The notes beneath the pieces are model-generated. The model saw only the letters and a program-made list of their open reading frames with translations. It was not told the DNA's origin and made no database searches. From positions 32,918 through 96,917 of the forward strand of contig JAFRIV010000029.1 in the NCBI GenBank assembly GCA_017432615.1: a DNA stretch of 64,000 nt, given 5' to 3'. The position numbers were made by a program, and so were the translations under genes. This stretch comes from Oscillospiraceae bacterium (GTDB taxonomy: Bacteria; Bacillota; Clostridia; Oscillospirales; Oscillospiraceae). Below are positions 25,926-35,703 of this stretch, piece by piece (within the stretch, counting starts at the first letter, position 1; each line of letters starts with the position of its first letter).

Positions 25926-26332
25926 CAGATCCCATTACCGGCTTTCTGGGGATCATGCGGAAAGCTTCTGCATTGGCTCCGGGAGAAGATCAGGCAACGG
26001 ACGCAGTACTGCGCGGAAAAGCAAGGCTGCTGATCCTGGCATCCGACATTGGGGAGCGGCAGGAAGAGAGAGCGGAACGAATGCTTGAAGGGCACAGTGC
26101 ACAGAAACTGAAACTCCCTCTCACAAAGGCAGAGCTGGGGAACGCAATCGGGCTTGGGCAATGCGCCATGCTCGCTGTGACGGATCTTGGGTTTGCCAGA
26201 GCGCTGATGGAAAAGCTCAAAGAACGGTTTCCGAATCAGTATGATGCGGAGGCGGAAGAGTTGGAGAAGCGCTTTCAGAAGATCGAACACAGAAAAACAG
26301 CCAAACCCGGCAGCAGATTCAAGAAAAGATAA
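25922..26332 (+). CDS. ylxQ: YlxQ L7Ae-type ribosomal/K-turn RNA-binding protein
   Basis: The 136-residue protein begins with an L7Ae-like domain (FLGIMRKASALAPGEDQATD, LLILASDIGERQEERAERML, GNAIGLGQCAMLAVTDLGFA). It continues in a charged, lysine-rich tail of about 35 residues (KTAKPGSRFKKR). It occupies its normal place between rnpM and infB. The GTG start overlaps the previous stop (GTGA). The exact RNA target is not known. Confidence 0.9.
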   Translation: MTDPITGFLGIMRKASALAPGEDQATDAVLRGKARLLILASDIGERQEERAERMLEGHSAQKLKLPLTKAELGNAIGLGQCAMLAVTDLGFARALMEKLKERFPNQYDAEAEELEKRFQKIEHRKTAKPGSRFKKR

Positions 26333-26350
26333 GCAGGGGAGGAATATAGA

Positions 26351-28783
26351 ATGGCATTAGTGGTAAAATACAGGATCGGTGACGTAGCGAAGGATTTTAA
26401 CGTCGATAGGAAGGATATTTCCGCCATTATGACGGAATACTTCAAGGCGCCCAAATCCTATCAGCAGGTTCTTGCCGATGAGGAACTGGATGTTATTTTT
26501 GATTATATGACGCAACACCATCAGGTGGAAAGTCTGGAAGAGATATTTGCTGTTGCCCCCGCGGCAACGACACCCGCAGAGGCAAAAGCCGAGACGGAGA
26601 GCGTAAAAGAAGGAAATGCCCCAAAGGAGAAACCGCAGAACCAGCTTGCCCAGAAGAACGCTCCGGTAAACCAGAAGAAGCCGGAACCGACGAAAGCGGC
26701 TTCAGAAAACACGCAGAAGGCACCGAATGCTCAGCCGGGTCAGAATACGCAGAACCGAGCCAAGCAGAATAAGCCCTTTACGCCTCGCCAGGTGGCGGAG
26801 AAGCGTGTTGTGGATACCCGCGGCGGCTCCAATGTGAATATCGACAAGTACAACGAAAAGTATGAGACGCTGGGCGGAAACAAAGCGGATAACTCCAATT
26901 TGCGCCGCAGCAACAAGGAAAAGATCCAGAATAAAAACAAGCAGAAGCAGAACCCGCAGATAGCTTCCAGCAAGCGCCGTCAGGAAGAACGGGACAAGAT
27001 GAACAAACTCCATCTGGAGATCGCCAAGAAGCAGCCGCTTAAGGTGGAGATCCCGGATGAGATCAGTGTCGGCGATCTGGCTTCCCGGATGAAAAAGACG
27101 GCGGCGGAAGTGATCAAGTCTCTGATGAAAATGGGTACTTTCGTCTCCATTTCCGACGTGATCGATTATGATACGGCTGCCCTTGTGGCCATGGAAATGG
27201 GCTGCAAAGTGGAAAAGGAAGTCGTTGTAACCGTGGAAGAGCGACTGATCGACGATCACGAGGATGCACCGGAAGATCTCGTCGCCCGTGCACCGGTTGT
27301 GGTGGTGATGGGCCACGTAGACCATGGTAAGACGTCTCTGCTGGACTATATCCGCAATTCCAATGTTGCCTCCGGGGAAGCCGGCGGCATTACGCAGGCC
27401 ATCGGTGCCTATACAGTTGAAATCGGCGGAAAGCCCATCACCTTCCTGGATACGCCGGGTCATGAAGCCTTTACTTCCATGCGTGCCCGCGGCGCAATGG
27501 TCACGGATATCGCCATTCTTGTGGTGGCGGCAGACGACGGCATCATGCCGCAGACCATTGAAAGCATCAACCATGCCAAAGCGGCCAACATCCCCGTGGT
27601 GGTGGCTATCAATAAAATGGACGTGACGGGTGCCAATCCCGACCGGATCAAGCAACAGCTTACCGAGTACGATCTCGTTCCGGAGGAATGGGGCGGAGAT
27701 ACGATCGTCTGCCCGATTTCTGCAAAAACAGGTGCCGGGATCGACAACCTGCTGGAAAACCTCACGGTTCTGGCAGAAGTGCAGGAACTGAAAGCCAATC
27801 CGAACCGTGCCGCAAAGGGCGCCGTGATCGAAGCCCGCCTCGACAAAGGCCGCGGCCCGATCATGACGGTTCTTGTCCAGAACGGGACATTGAAGCAGGG
27901 AGACATCATCATTGCCGGTACGGCTGTAGGGCGCGTCAGGACCATGATCGACGACAAGGGGCGCCATGTCACTTCAGCCGGGCCTTCTGATCCGGTTGAG
28001 ATTTCCGGACTTTCCGAAGTGCCAAGCGCCGGAGACACCTTCAATGCAGTGGCAGACGAACGGATGGCGCGTCAGCTTGCCGAAGAGAGACGCGTTTCCA
28101 AGACGAGCAATACCCTCGGCGGCACCAAGAAGGTCAGTCTGGAAGATCTGTTCAGCCAGATCCAGGCCGGCGAGATGAAGACACTCAACATTATCATCAA
28201 GGCAGATGTACAGGGCTCAGCAGAAGCAGTGAAGAGCTCTCTGGAGAAAATCTCCAATGATGAAGTGCGGGTAAAGGTAATTCACAGTGCGGTAGGCGCT
28301 ATCAATGAAAGTGACGTAATGCTGGCAGCCACATCCGGGGCGATCATTGTCGGGTTCAATGTGCGGCCAGATAATGCCGCCAAGGAGAGTGCCGCCAGAA
28401 GTGATGTAGATATCCGCCTCTACCGCGTCATCTATGACTGCATCAATGAGATAGAAGCTGCCATGAAGGGTATGCTTGCACCGAAGTATAAGGAAGTCCT
28501 GATCGGCCATGCGGAAGTACGTGAAACCTATAAGGTTTCAAAGGTCGGCACTGTCTGCGGCTGCTACTGCACCGATGGTAAGATTCAGCGTGGCTGCCAG
28601 GTGCGTGTGCTGCGCGACAATATCGTGATCCACGAAGGAGACCTTGCTTCCCTGCGCCGCTTCAAAGACGATGTGAAGGAAGTTGCTGCCGGATATGAAT
28701 GCGGTATGCAGGTGGAGAAGTTTAATGACATCAAAGCCGGCGATGTGATCGAATGCTTCGTGATGGAGCAGATCAACGCCTGA
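26351..28783 (+). CDS. infB: Translation initiation factor IF-2
   Basis: The 810-residue GTPase has an N-terminal helical domain ([20 protein letters not shown]), then a low-complexity segment rich in K, Q, N, A and P (about 75-240). A second IF2-N domain follows ([20 protein letters not shown]). The G domain has [16 protein letters not shown] and NKMD. Domains II-IV end in [12 protein letters not shown]. It delivers initiator tRNA to the 30S subunit. Confidence 0.97.
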   Translation: MALVVKYRIGDVAKDFNVDRKDISAIMTEYFKAPKSYQQVLADEELDVIFDYMTQHHQVESLEEIFAVAPAATTPAEAKAETESVKEGNAPKEKPQNQLAQKNAPVNQKKPEPTKAASENTQKAPNAQPGQNTQNRAKQNKPFTPRQVAEKRVVDTRGGSNVNIDKYNEKYETLGGNKADNSNLRRSNKEKIQNKNKQKQNPQIASSKRRQEERDKMNKLHLEIAKKQPLKVEIPDEISVGDLASRMKKTAAEVIKSLMKMGTFVSISDVIDYDTAALVAMEMGCKVEKEVVVTVEERLIDDHEDAPEDLVARAPVVVVMGHVDHGKTSLLDYIRNSNVASGEAGGITQAIGAYTVEIGGKPITFLDTPGHEAFTSMRARGAMVTDIAILVVAADDGIMPQTIESINHAKAANIPVVVAINKMDVTGANPDRIKQQLTEYDLVPEEWGGDTIVCPISAKTGAGIDNLLENLTVLAEVQELKANPNRAAKGAVIEARLDKGRGPIMTVLVQNGTLKQGDIIIAGTAVGRVRTMIDDKGRHVTSAGPSDPVEISGLSEVPSAGDTFNAVADERMARQLAEERRVSKTSNTLGGTKKVSLEDLFSQIQAGEMKTLNIIIKADVQGSAEAVKSSLEKISNDEVRVKVIHSAVGAINESDVMLAATSGAIIVGFNVRPDNAAKESAARSDVDIRLYRVIYDCINEIEAAMKGMLAPKYKEVLIGHAEVRETYKVSKVGTVCGCYCTDGKIQRGCQVRVLRDNIVIHEGDLASLRRFKDDVKEVAAGYECGMQVEKFNDIKAGDVIECFVMEQINA

Positions 28784-28803
28784 TGTCTGAGGAGTAAGAA
28801 ACC

Positions 28804-29187
28804 ATGGCATCCAACAGACTTGCAAGAACCAATGATGATATCCAGTTTGTGCTTTCACAGCTGCTGCGCAACATTAAAGATCCGCGTATTGCGGGTAAAA
28901 TGATCAGTGTGACGCGGGTGGAGACGACGGGCGACCTTCATTACGCGAAAGTTTGGCTCTCCGTGCTTGACCTGGATGATGAGAAGGAATTCAAAAAAGG
29001 TCTGAAATCCGCTGCCGGATGGCTTCGCAAGGAACTCGGCAGTTCCATGAGCCTCCGATATACGCCTGAACTGGTTTTTGAGATCGACCACAGCATTGAG
29101 TACGGCGCCCACATCAACCAGGTGCTGGAAAGTCTGCATATCAGCCAGACGACGGAGGAAGGATCTGATGCCGATGAACAGCATTAG
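28804..29187 (+). CDS. rbfA: 30S ribosome-binding factor A
   Basis: The 127-residue KH-fold protein matches RbfA: NRLARTNDDIQFVLSQLLRN, VTRVETTGDLHYAKVWLSVL and the C-terminal RYTPELVFEIDHSIEYGAHI. It assists late 30S maturation and 16S 5'-end processing. Its end overlaps the start of nrnA by 20 bp. Confidence 0.95.
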   Translation: MASNRLARTNDDIQFVLSQLLRNIKDPRIAGKMISVTRVETTGDLHYAKVWLSVLDLDDEKEFKKGLKSAAGWLRKELGSSMSLRYTPELVFEIDHSIEYGAHINQVLESLHISQTTEEGSDADEQH

Positions 29188-30121
29188 CCTGCAGGCAGCA
29201 GTTGAGTTGCTGCTTGCAGGGGATCGCTTTCTCCTTGTGACGCATCGCAACCCGGACGGAGATACGCTCTGTTCTGCCGCAGCACTTTGTAGTGCTCTGA
29301 GAAGAGCGGGAAAAACAGCATTTCTTTATCCAAACCGGCAGATTACGGAGAAATATCTGCCGTATGTGAATGCTTATCTGCCGGGAGAAGATTCCTTCAC
29401 GCCGGATATTACTGTTGCAGTGGATCTTGCAACCGAAAACATGTTTCCCGAGGGATTTCAGGCACCGGTAGAGCTTTGTATCGACCATCATCCTACCAAC
29501 TCTTTTTACGCCGTGGCTACCATTGTCTGGCCTGAAAAGGCAAGCTGCGGGGAAGTGATCCTGAAAATCATCGAAAAGATGCATAAGAAGATTACTCGGG
29601 AAGAGGCCGATCTTCTTTACATCGCCCTTTCAACGGATTGCGGCTGCTTTCAGTATGCCAACACCAATGCCGATACATTTCTGGCGGCTGCGAAACTTAT
29701 ACAGTATGGGGCAGACAACGCCCATTTGAATCTTCCCTTTTTCCGGAAGGTAAGCAAAGCGCGTATCATACTGGAAGGCATGATCTATGACGGTATGTGT
29801 TTTCACCGCGGCGGAAAAGTGGTGATTGCCACGGTGACCCGTGAGATGCTTGCCGCCTGTCAGGCAACTGAGGACGACTGCGATGATCTCGCTGCTCTTC
29901 CCGGAAGGGTTCAGGGAGAAGTTGTTGGGATCACCATTCGGGAGATGGAGGACGGATTCTGCAAGATCTCCGTCCGTACAACGGAAGAGGTTTCCGCCAT
30001 TGACATATGCAGAGCTTTCGGCGGAGGAGGGCATGAGATGGCGGCAGGCTGCCGGATTTCTGCCCCTGTGCAGCGTGCAAAAGAACTTCTCCTTGACGTA
30101 GTTGATGAGGTCTGGCCATGA
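29168..30121 (+). CDS. nrnA: Bifunctional oligoribonuclease / pAp phosphatase NrnA
   Basis: This is a DHH/DHHA1 phosphoesterase of about 317 residues. The DHH part has THRNPDGDTLCSAAAL and CIDHHPTN. The C-terminal DHHA1 domain ends in the motif AFGGGGHEMAAGC. It degrades short RNAs and 3'-phosphoadenosine 5'-phosphate. ATG 29168 lies just after GGAGGAAGG; ATG 29174 is nearly as good. Confidence 0.93.
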   Translation: MPMNSISLQAAVELLLAGDRFLLVTHRNPDGDTLCSAAALCSALRRAGKTAFLYPNRQITEKYLPYVNAYLPGEDSFTPDITVAVDLATENMFPEGFQAPVELCIDHHPTNSFYAVATIVWPEKASCGEVILKIIEKMHKKITREEADLLYIALSTDCGCFQYANTNADTFLAAAKLIQYGADNAHLNLPFFRKVSKARIILEGMIYDGMCFHRGGKVVIATVTREMLAACQATEDDCDDLAALPGRVQGEVVGITIREMEDGFCKISVRTTEEVSAIDICRAFGGGGHEMAAGCRISAPVQRAKELLLDVVDEVWP

Positions 30122-30996
30122 CGGGGATCCTTCTGATCGACAAGGGGCCGGGATGGACCAGCAGTGATGTGGTGGCAAAGCTGCGCGGGGTCCTGAAGGA
30201 AAGAAAACTTGGCCACGCAGGCACGTTGGATCCTCTCGCTACCGGCCTGCTGGTGGTCATGGCAGGGCGCGCAGCCCGCGCATCGGATTATCTGATGCAT
30301 CACGAAAAACGCTATCTTGCGCATCTCCGCCTCGGACTGACCACCGATACCCAGGATATCACCGGGACTGTTCTCCGCAAAGTTCCCTGTAGAACGGGGG
30401 AGGAGGAACTGCTCGATGTCCTGGGACATTTTATGGGTAAACAGATGCAGATTCCTCCTATGTATTCCGCCATTAAGATTAAAGGCAAAAAGCTATACGA
30501 GATCGCCAGGCGCGGCGGTGAAGTCGAGCGTGCGCCACGTCCTGTTCAAATCTCCTCTCTTACGCTCTGCGGGCGGGAAGGGGATGATTTTATTTTGGAC
30601 GTCACCTGTTCTGCCGGGACGTATATCCGCACACTTTGCCACGATATCGGGCAGATGCTTGGGTGCGGGGGGTGCATGGCGCAGCTGAGAAGGCTTTCTT
30701 CCGGAGATTTCTCCGTAGAGCAGGCTTATACCGTCTCTGAGGTGGAGGCTGCTGCCTTGCGGGGAGAAGCACAGCAGCTGCTTCTCCCGGTGGATAAGGT
30801 CTTTGAAAACTATCCGGCACTGTCTGTTGATATGCTGCAGGAGAAAGCGCTGCGCTGCGGCAGTTCGGTCCCATACCCTGAAAAGAACGGGATCTTCCGT
30901 GTTTATGCCTCTTCCGGTGAATTCCTTTTACTGGGAAGTGCTGAAAACGGCAGATTAAAAACCGTCAAAAGCTACTTTGAGGTCGTTTCATCATGA
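30118..30996 (+). CDS. truB: tRNA pseudouridine(55) synthase
   Basis: The 292-residue TruB has the N-terminal GILLIDKGPGWTSSDVVAKL, the catalytic aspartate in GHAGTLDPLATGLL and PPMYSAIKIKGKKLYEIAR. A thumb and a C-terminal PUA-like tail follow. It isomerises U55 in the T-loop of tRNAs. Its ATG overlaps the nrnA TGA, and its own TGA overlaps the ribF ATG. Confidence 0.95.
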   Translation: MTGILLIDKGPGWTSSDVVAKLRGVLKERKLGHAGTLDPLATGLLVVMAGRAARASDYLMHHEKRYLAHLRLGLTTDTQDITGTVLRKVPCRTGEEELLDVLGHFMGKQMQIPPMYSAIKIKGKKLYEIARRGGEVERAPRPVQISSLTLCGREGDDFILDVTCSAGTYIRTLCHDIGQMLGCGGCMAQLRRLSSGDFSVEQAYTVSEVEAAALRGEAQQLLLPVDKVFENYPALSVDMLQEKALRCGSSVPYPEKNGIFRVYASSGEFLLLGSAENGRLKTVKSYFEVVSS

Positions 30997-31919
30997 CACA
31001 GATCAAGCGTGTGATCGCCATGGGCTTTTTTGACGGCGTGCATCTTGGGCATGCCGCACTGCTCAATACAACCAAACAGCGTGCCGTGGAGGAGGGGGCA
31101 GTTCCCTCGGTGCTGAGTTTTGACGTGCATCCGGATGCCCTGGTCCTTCAGAAAGATGTCCGTCTGATCGGAGATGCCAGAAGTCGGGAAGAGATCATCC
31201 GGCGCTGCTTCGGCATCGATAACATCGTCTTTCTCCATTTTAACAAAAGGCTGATGAACATGCCGTGGGATGAGTTTCTCACACAGCTGACCGATGAGCT
31301 TGCCGTCTGCCACTTTGTCGTTGGGCATGATTTTACTTTCGGAAGAAAGGGAGAAGGGAATGCACAGAAGCTGCAGGAGTATTGTGCAGACCATCAACTG
31401 GGCTGCGATGTGATTCCCCCCGTCATGCTCGACGGGAAAGTTGTTTCGTCCACTTATATCCGTCAACTGATAGCGGACGGGAATATTGAGCAGGCCAACC
31501 GTTTTCTTGGCCATCCCCACAGCCTTTCCGATACAGTGCACAGCGGTTATCATATTGGTCGGCATCTCCAGGCGCCTACGATCAACATGTATTTTCCGGA
31601 GGGGGTCATTATTCCGCGCCATGGAGTTTATGCAACAAAAGTTGCCCTGCCGTATGGGGAATGCGTCAATGCGGTGACAAACGTCGGGATACGACCTACA
31701 GTGGACGATGACGCGCACATCAGTGTGGAAAGCCATCTCCTCGGCTATCAGGGAAATCTTTACGGAGTCCCGGCTCGGGTGGATTTTTATCATTTTCTCC
31801 GACCGGAAGTGAAGTTTGATAGTCTGGAAGCGCTGGCAGAACAGATCCGGGCAGATGCGGCTGCCGCTGCAGCGTATTTCAGCATTCAGAATCCAGCAGA
31901 ATGCGGTAATATTACATAA
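30993..31919 (+). CDS. ribF: Bifunctional riboflavin kinase / FAD synthetase
   Basis: The 308-residue protein has an N-terminal FMN adenylyltransferase domain (VIAMGFFDGVHLGHAALLNT, VVGHDFTFGRKGEGN, VVSSTYIRQLIADG). The C-terminal riboflavin kinase domain carries GRHLQAPTINMYFPEG, PRHGVYAT and TNVGIRPTV. It makes FMN and FAD from riboflavin. It is the last gene of the operon. Its stop codon lies inside an AT-rich dyad and at the start of a tandem repeat array. Confidence 0.94.
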   Translation: MTQIKRVIAMGFFDGVHLGHAALLNTTKQRAVEEGAVPSVLSFDVHPDALVLQKDVRLIGDARSREEIIRRCFGIDNIVFLHFNKRLMNMPWDEFLTQLTDELAVCHFVVGHDFTFGRKGEGNAQKLQEYCADHQLGCDVIPPVMLDGKVVSSTYIRQLIADGNIEQANRFLGHPHSLSDTVHSGYHIGRHLQAPTINMYFPEGVIIPRHGVYATKVALPYGECVNAVTNVGIRPTVDDDAHISVESHLLGYQGNLYGVPARVDFYHFLRPEVKFDSLEALAEQIRADAAAAAAYFSIQNPAECGNIT

Positions 31920-31930
31920 TAATATTACCG
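31904..31930. repeat. 11-bp inverted repeat across the ribF stop
   Basis: CGGTAATATTA (31904-31914) and TAATATTACCG (31920-31930) are exact inverted copies around CATAA. The stem spans the ribF TAA. It may be a weak terminator or a processing stop. Confidence 0.6.
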
Positions 31931-32027
31931 GAATATAGTAAACATATAATTATTAACGTATAATAATAAACCTAATATAGTTACCTAAATATAATCGACA
32001 TATAATAATGAACAGAAAATAGTTAAC
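31916..32027. repeat. Eight-unit 14-bp AT-rich tandem repeat
   Basis: Eight consecutive 14-bp units start at 31916, 31930, 31944, 31958, 31972, 31986, 32000 and 32014. Column 3 (A), column 6 (A), column 10 (T) and column 14 (C) are the same in all eight. Columns 7 (T), 8 (A) and 12-13 (AA) are nearly fixed. The consensus is NNAWWATARTNAAC. Length is strictly kept while sequence has drifted. It sits between ribF and the terminator and encodes nothing visible. Confidence 0.75.
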
Positions 32028-32042
32028 ATAATTATCAAAATC

Positions 32043-32090
32043 AAGCAGACAAAACCGGATGCCGAATCAGGCATCCGGTTTTGTCTGCTT
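32043..32090. terminator. Perfect 21-bp bidirectional terminator stem
   Basis: The arms 32043-32063 and 32070-32090 are perfectly complementary with a 6-nt loop, and each contains an A4/T4 tract. It lies between ribF (+) and the ABC transporter (-) and should end transcription from both sides. Confidence 0.85.
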
Positions 32091-32095
32091 TCGAA

Positions 32096-33847
32096 TTATT
32101 CAATACTTTGCGCCTGTTCCAGCGCAGCATAGGCTCCATTCTTCTCCAGAAGTTCTTTTCGGCTGCCTTGTTCCAGAATCCGATGCCCTTCTACAACGGC
32201 AATGCGGTCTGCATTACGGATCGTGGAAAGCCGGTGAGCTATGACCAGGCAGGTTTTTCCCCTGCTTAACTCATCCAGACTGCTCTGGATCTTCTGTTCC
32301 GTCACGCTGTCCAGAGCAGAAGTGGCTTCATCAAGGATCAGAATGGGAGGATCTTTCAGAAAGACCCGCGCGATGGAAATACGCTGCTTCTGCCCGCCGG
32401 ACAGCATAACGCCGCGCTCTCCCACTTTTGTATGATATCCATCCGGCATCTGCAGGATATCTTCATGGATCTCTGCCCTGACTGCCGCGGCAATCACTTC
32501 CTCGTCACTGGCATTCGGGCGACCGTATCGTATGTTTTCCAGCACGGTATCGGCGAAAAGGAATACATCCTGCTGAATGATGCCGATATTGCGCCGCAGG
32601 CTCTCCTGCGTCAGATGGCGGACGTCCTTCCCGTCGATACACACCCTGCCGCCAGTCACATCATAAAACCGCGGAATCAGATGGCAGATGGAGGTCTTCC
32701 CTCCGCCTGACATCCCTGCCAGAGCAAAAGTTTCTCCGGGAGAGACGTGAAGATTGATATCTTCCAGTACAGGAATACCTTTCTGGTAGGAAAAATCCAC
32801 ATGCTCAAAGCATATCTCACCCTTAACATCTTTCAATTCTTCGGCATCCGGCGCATCAGCGATTTCCGGTTGGATCCGCATGATCTCTACAAAACGGTCA
32901 AATCCAGCGCTGCCCTGTGCATAAACCTCCATAAACTGGGAAAGCTTCCTCACCGGGGTGGTAAAAGCGGAGACATAGAGGGTAAAAGTCATCAGGTCGA
33001 CAAAACTGAGTTCTCCCTTCATAATCAGATAACCGCCGAAGGAAACTATGGCTACCTGCATGAGACCGACAGTTGTTTCAATTCCTGCAAAGAATAACCC
33101 CATTGCCCGGTAATAGAGTACCTTGGACTGTTTGAAAGCTTCATTGGCAAGATCAAATTTATCGTCTTCCGTTTTTTCCGCAGCGAAGGCTTTTGAGGTG
33201 CGGATCCCGGAGATTCCGCTTTCAATGGCGGCATTGATTTCTCCGGTTTTCACTTTTACTTCCTTGTTGGTGCGCTGCATATTGCCCCGCTGACGGATGC
33301 AGAAAGCGATACAGGCAGGCAGCAACACAAGGAGGACCATTGTCAGCTTGAAATTGATGGTCAGCAGGATGATCATGGCACCGATTAGCGTGGCTCCGCA
33401 TGTCAGCAGATTTTCGGGACCATGGTGTGCAAGCTCCACAATTTCAAAAAGATCGTTCGTTACCCTCGCCATCAGAACGCCGGTACGATGCCTGTCAAAA
33501 AATGAGAAGGAGAGAGACTGCATGTGGGTGAAAACATCCCGCCGCATATCCGCTTCTACGAGCGTCCCCATGCGGTGGCCGATGATTGTCACCAGATACT
33601 GAAACACTGCCCGCATCAGATAGCTGATGAACAGTACAGCCATGACAATGAAAAATGTCCGGAAGAGTTTCTGGGGGAGCAGTGTATTCATCACGCGCCT
33701 TGTGATATAGGGAAAAGCCAGATCGATCAGGGCAATGGCGAGGGAGAGGCCCATGTCTGTCGCAAATGCGCGGCGGTGAGGCAGGATATAGGAAACAAAG
33801 ATGGAAACCTTGCTTCTGCTGTAGTCGACGGGCTTGCGTTCCTGCAT
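32096..33847 (-). CDS. ABC-type exporter, fused permease and ATPase (MsbA/LmrA type)
   Basis: The roughly 583-residue half transporter has six membrane spans in the N-terminal half (SYILPHRRAFATDMGLSLAI onward). The nucleotide-binding domain has Walker A GMSGGGKT, the Q-loop IQQDVFLF, the signature LSGGQKQR, Walker B LILDEATSALD and the switch H in VIAHRLST. It probably works as a homodimer exporting lipids or drugs. ATG 33847 (MQERKP) is preferred over ATG 33880. The latter touches the predicted -10 box (33881-33886) and would lie upstream of the transcript start. Confidence 0.92.
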   Translation of the reverse strand: MQERKPVDYSRSKVSIFVSYILPHRRAFATDMGLSLAIALIDLAFPYITRRVMNTLLPQKLFRTFFIVMAVLFISYLMRAVFQYLVTIIGHRMGTLVEADMRRDVFTHMQSLSFSFFDRHRTGVLMARVTNDLFEIVELAHHGPENLLTCGATLIGAMIILLTINFKLTMVLLVLLPACIAFCIRQRGNMQRTNKEVKVKTGEINAAIESGISGIRTSKAFAAEKTEDDKFDLANEAFKQSKVLYYRAMGLFFAGIETTVGLMQVAIVSFGGYLIMKGELSFVDLMTFTLYVSAFTTPVRKLSQFMEVYAQGSAGFDRFVEIMRIQPEIADAPDAEELKDVKGEICFEHVDFSYQKGIPVLEDINLHVSPGETFALAGMSGGGKTSICHLIPRFYDVTGGRVCIDGKDVRHLTQESLRRNIGIIQQDVFLFADTVLENIRYGRPNASDEEVIAAAVRAEIHEDILQMPDGYHTKVGERGVMLSGGQKQRISIARVFLKDPPILILDEATSALDSVTEQKIQSSLDELSRGKTCLVIAHRLSTIRNADRIAVVEGHRILEQGSRKELLEKNGAYAALEQAQSIE

Positions 33848-33880
33848 GGCTGTACACTTCTTTCCCTCAAGATTGCGCAT

Positions 33881-33909
33881 ATTCTATCCTGTTTTCCGGC
33901 ATCCGTCAA
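33881..33909 (-). promoter_or_regulatory. ABC exporter promoter
   Basis: On the minus strand, TTGACG (33904-33909) and TAGAAT (33881-33886) are 17 bp apart, directly downstream of the upstream gene's terminator. Confidence 0.65.
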
Positions 33910-33910
33910 G

Positions 33911-33937
33911 AAAAACAAAACCGCCCGAAGGCGGCTT
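33911..33937 (-). terminator. UUCG-loop terminator of the beta-helix gene
   Basis: On the minus strand an 8-bp stem (AAGCCGCC / GGCGGTTT, one G-T pair) closes a TTCG tetraloop and runs into TTTTGTTTTT. It is 12 bp after the stop of the minus-strand gene and is a very strong intrinsic terminator. Confidence 0.9.
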
Positions 33938-33948
33938 GTTCAAAATGG

Positions 33949-35691
33949 TTATTCAGTTTCGGTTTCAGATGCAGGAGACTGCAATTGACTGTCTGAGGCA
34001 GGCAATTCTCCGGCAAAGTCCGGCGGCTGGGGCATATTGCTGAAATCCGGCATCTCTCCGTCAAAATCGGGAGGAATGGGCATACCTTCCGAATTCGGCA
34101 TTTCCCCGTCAAAGTTCCGGCGATGCCCGTCTCTGCCATGCTGCATACCGCCCCAATTCATCGGTCCGCCGAACATGGTGCTCTGTGCATCCCCAAAGGA
34201 AGCAGATACTTCGCTGAGGGTGATCTCTTCAGAGTCTTCTCCGAAGTGCAGCACGTAGGTGTCTCCAAGCTGCATTTCCGGACAGCTGAGTACGACGGAA
34301 GAAAAACTGCAGGGAGCGGTATAGCTTAGCAGGTTATTCCCGGACATATCTTCCAGCGTAATCTCCGTGCCGGCATCGACCCCGGCACTGATGTTATACA
34401 AAACAGAGCACTGCAGGGAAGAAGAATCAAATCCTTCCGCCATGGAATAACTGCCGCATGCCACAACGCTTCCGCCGGAGATCTCCATGACCCCACCGTT
34501 TTCACTGCCGCAGTCAAGAGCGCTGTTGGAACCGTTATCGGTCAGGCTGATGCGAATCGTTCCGCCGGTTATGGTAATGTCTCCGTTGGAGTCCAGCCCG
34601 TCTGCATCCCGGGCAGAATCATTGATGATCGTAATGGTTCCGCCGGCGATATGCAGCCAGGTCTCTTCTTCCTCTGCAACTTCCGTCTGCAATTCACTGC
34701 TGCCTGGAGGTGTTCCACCTGTTGCATCCGGTATTGCAGACTGACTCTCTGCACCATTTTCATTAAACCCGCCGGGCCGGAACATTCCGCCGCCGAACAT
34801 CCCGCCAAAGTCAAAACTGCGGCTGCTGCCGTTTGCGTTAAAGCCGTCGTCTTCCGGATAAATGGTTATTTCACCATCCCAGATTTCAATGGTCTTTGCT
34901 TCGATTCCTTCATAACAGGAAGGCATAAAGATCGTTCCGCCTGCGATTACAATACCGGTATCGCAGTGGATGCCGTCATCTCCGGCCGTAACGGTCAGTT
35001 CCATTCCCTGAAGACGTACTCCCTCATTAGCATGTATGGCGTCCTCCGCAGCTTCGATGCTGATCACCCCGCCGGTAATCACCAGTTCATCGTTGGCATC
35101 TATTCCGTGCTTGCCGGGAGACAGGACCGTCAGCTTTCCGCTGCCGTTGATGGTCAGATCATCATGGGCGTAAATCGTGCCGCCGGCGTTGTCGGCAAGT
35201 GCTTCCGCGGAGTATTCTGTTCCGCTTACAAGGCTGTTGTCACTGCCTTCTGCCAGGGTAATAAACACTTTGTCAGCCTGGTTGATCCGCAATGCGGCAT
35301 CATCTGTACAGTTTATCGAAACACCGTCCAGCATGAGCCAGACCTTGGAAGAAGCGTAGGCATCTATAATGATACTGCCGTCGATCAGTTCTCCTTGCAG
35401 AAGATATTTCCCGCCGTTGGAGATGAAAAGATCTCCCTTGTAAAAATAGGCGCCGCTGCCGGATACTTTCGCGCTGTCTCCGTTCAGGATGATCACGGTC
35501 GCACTGTTTGTACTCCAGGAACCGTTCATATCGTTGCTGGTAAAGTACACATCCCCGGCATGGGCTTCCGCATCCTCATCAATGACCATCTCGATGCCAA
35601 GCCTGGAGCCGTTCATAAACAGCACCGTGATCAGCAGGCATATAGCCAGCACAAGGATGCATATTGCATCAAAATTCTTATGGGTAGACAT
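33949..35691 (-). CDS. Carbohydrate-binding beta-helix protein (Cthe_2159/DUF4353 type)
   Basis: The 580-residue membrane-anchored protein has one span (AICILVLAICLLITVLFMNG). A long right-handed beta-helix follows, made of repeated short strands such as DDLTINGSGKLTV, NDELVITGGVISIEA, DDGIHCDTGIVIAGG and NGDITITGGTIRIS. This is the pattern of the Cthe_2159 calcium- and polysaccharide-binding family. The last 80 residues are rich in M, P, D, F and G, with three or four MPxPPDFDGE-like repeats, and are probably disordered. It is the third gene of a minus-strand cassette with a DUF4956 protein and a VTC-type polymerase. A role at the cell surface with a polymer is inferred. Confidence 0.87.
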   Translation of the reverse strand: MSTHKNFDAICILVLAICLLITVLFMNGSRLGIEMVIDEDAEAHAGDVYFTSNDMNGSWSTNSATVIILNGDSAKVSGSGAYFYKGDLFISNGGKYLLQGELIDGSIIIDAYASSKVWLMLDGVSINCTDDAALRINQADKVFITLAEGSDNSLVSGTEYSAEALADNAGGTIYAHDDLTINGSGKLTVLSPGKHGIDANDELVITGGVISIEAAEDAIHANEGVRLQGMELTVTAGDDGIHCDTGIVIAGGTIFMPSCYEGIEAKTIEIWDGEITIYPEDDGFNANGSSRSFDFGGMFGGGMFRPGGFNENGAESQSAIPDATGGTPPGSSELQTEVAEEEETWLHIAGGTITIINDSARDADGLDSNGDITITGGTIRISLTDNGSNSALDCGSENGGVMEISGGSVVACGSYSMAEGFDSSSLQCSVLYNISAGVDAGTEITLEDMSGNNLLSYTAPCSFSSVVLSCPEMQLGDTYVLHFGEDSEEITLSEVSASFGDAQSTMFGGPMNWGGMQHGRDGHRRNFDGEMPNSEGMPIPPDFDGEMPDFSNMPQPPDFAGELPASDSQLQSPASETETE

Positions 35692-35703
35692 GGCAAACGG
35701 CCT

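Noticed and set aside
33847-33880. ATG 33880 as start of the ABC exporter
   Set aside because: It directly follows the predicted -10 box, so the transcript would begin after it. ATG 33847 is inside the transcript.
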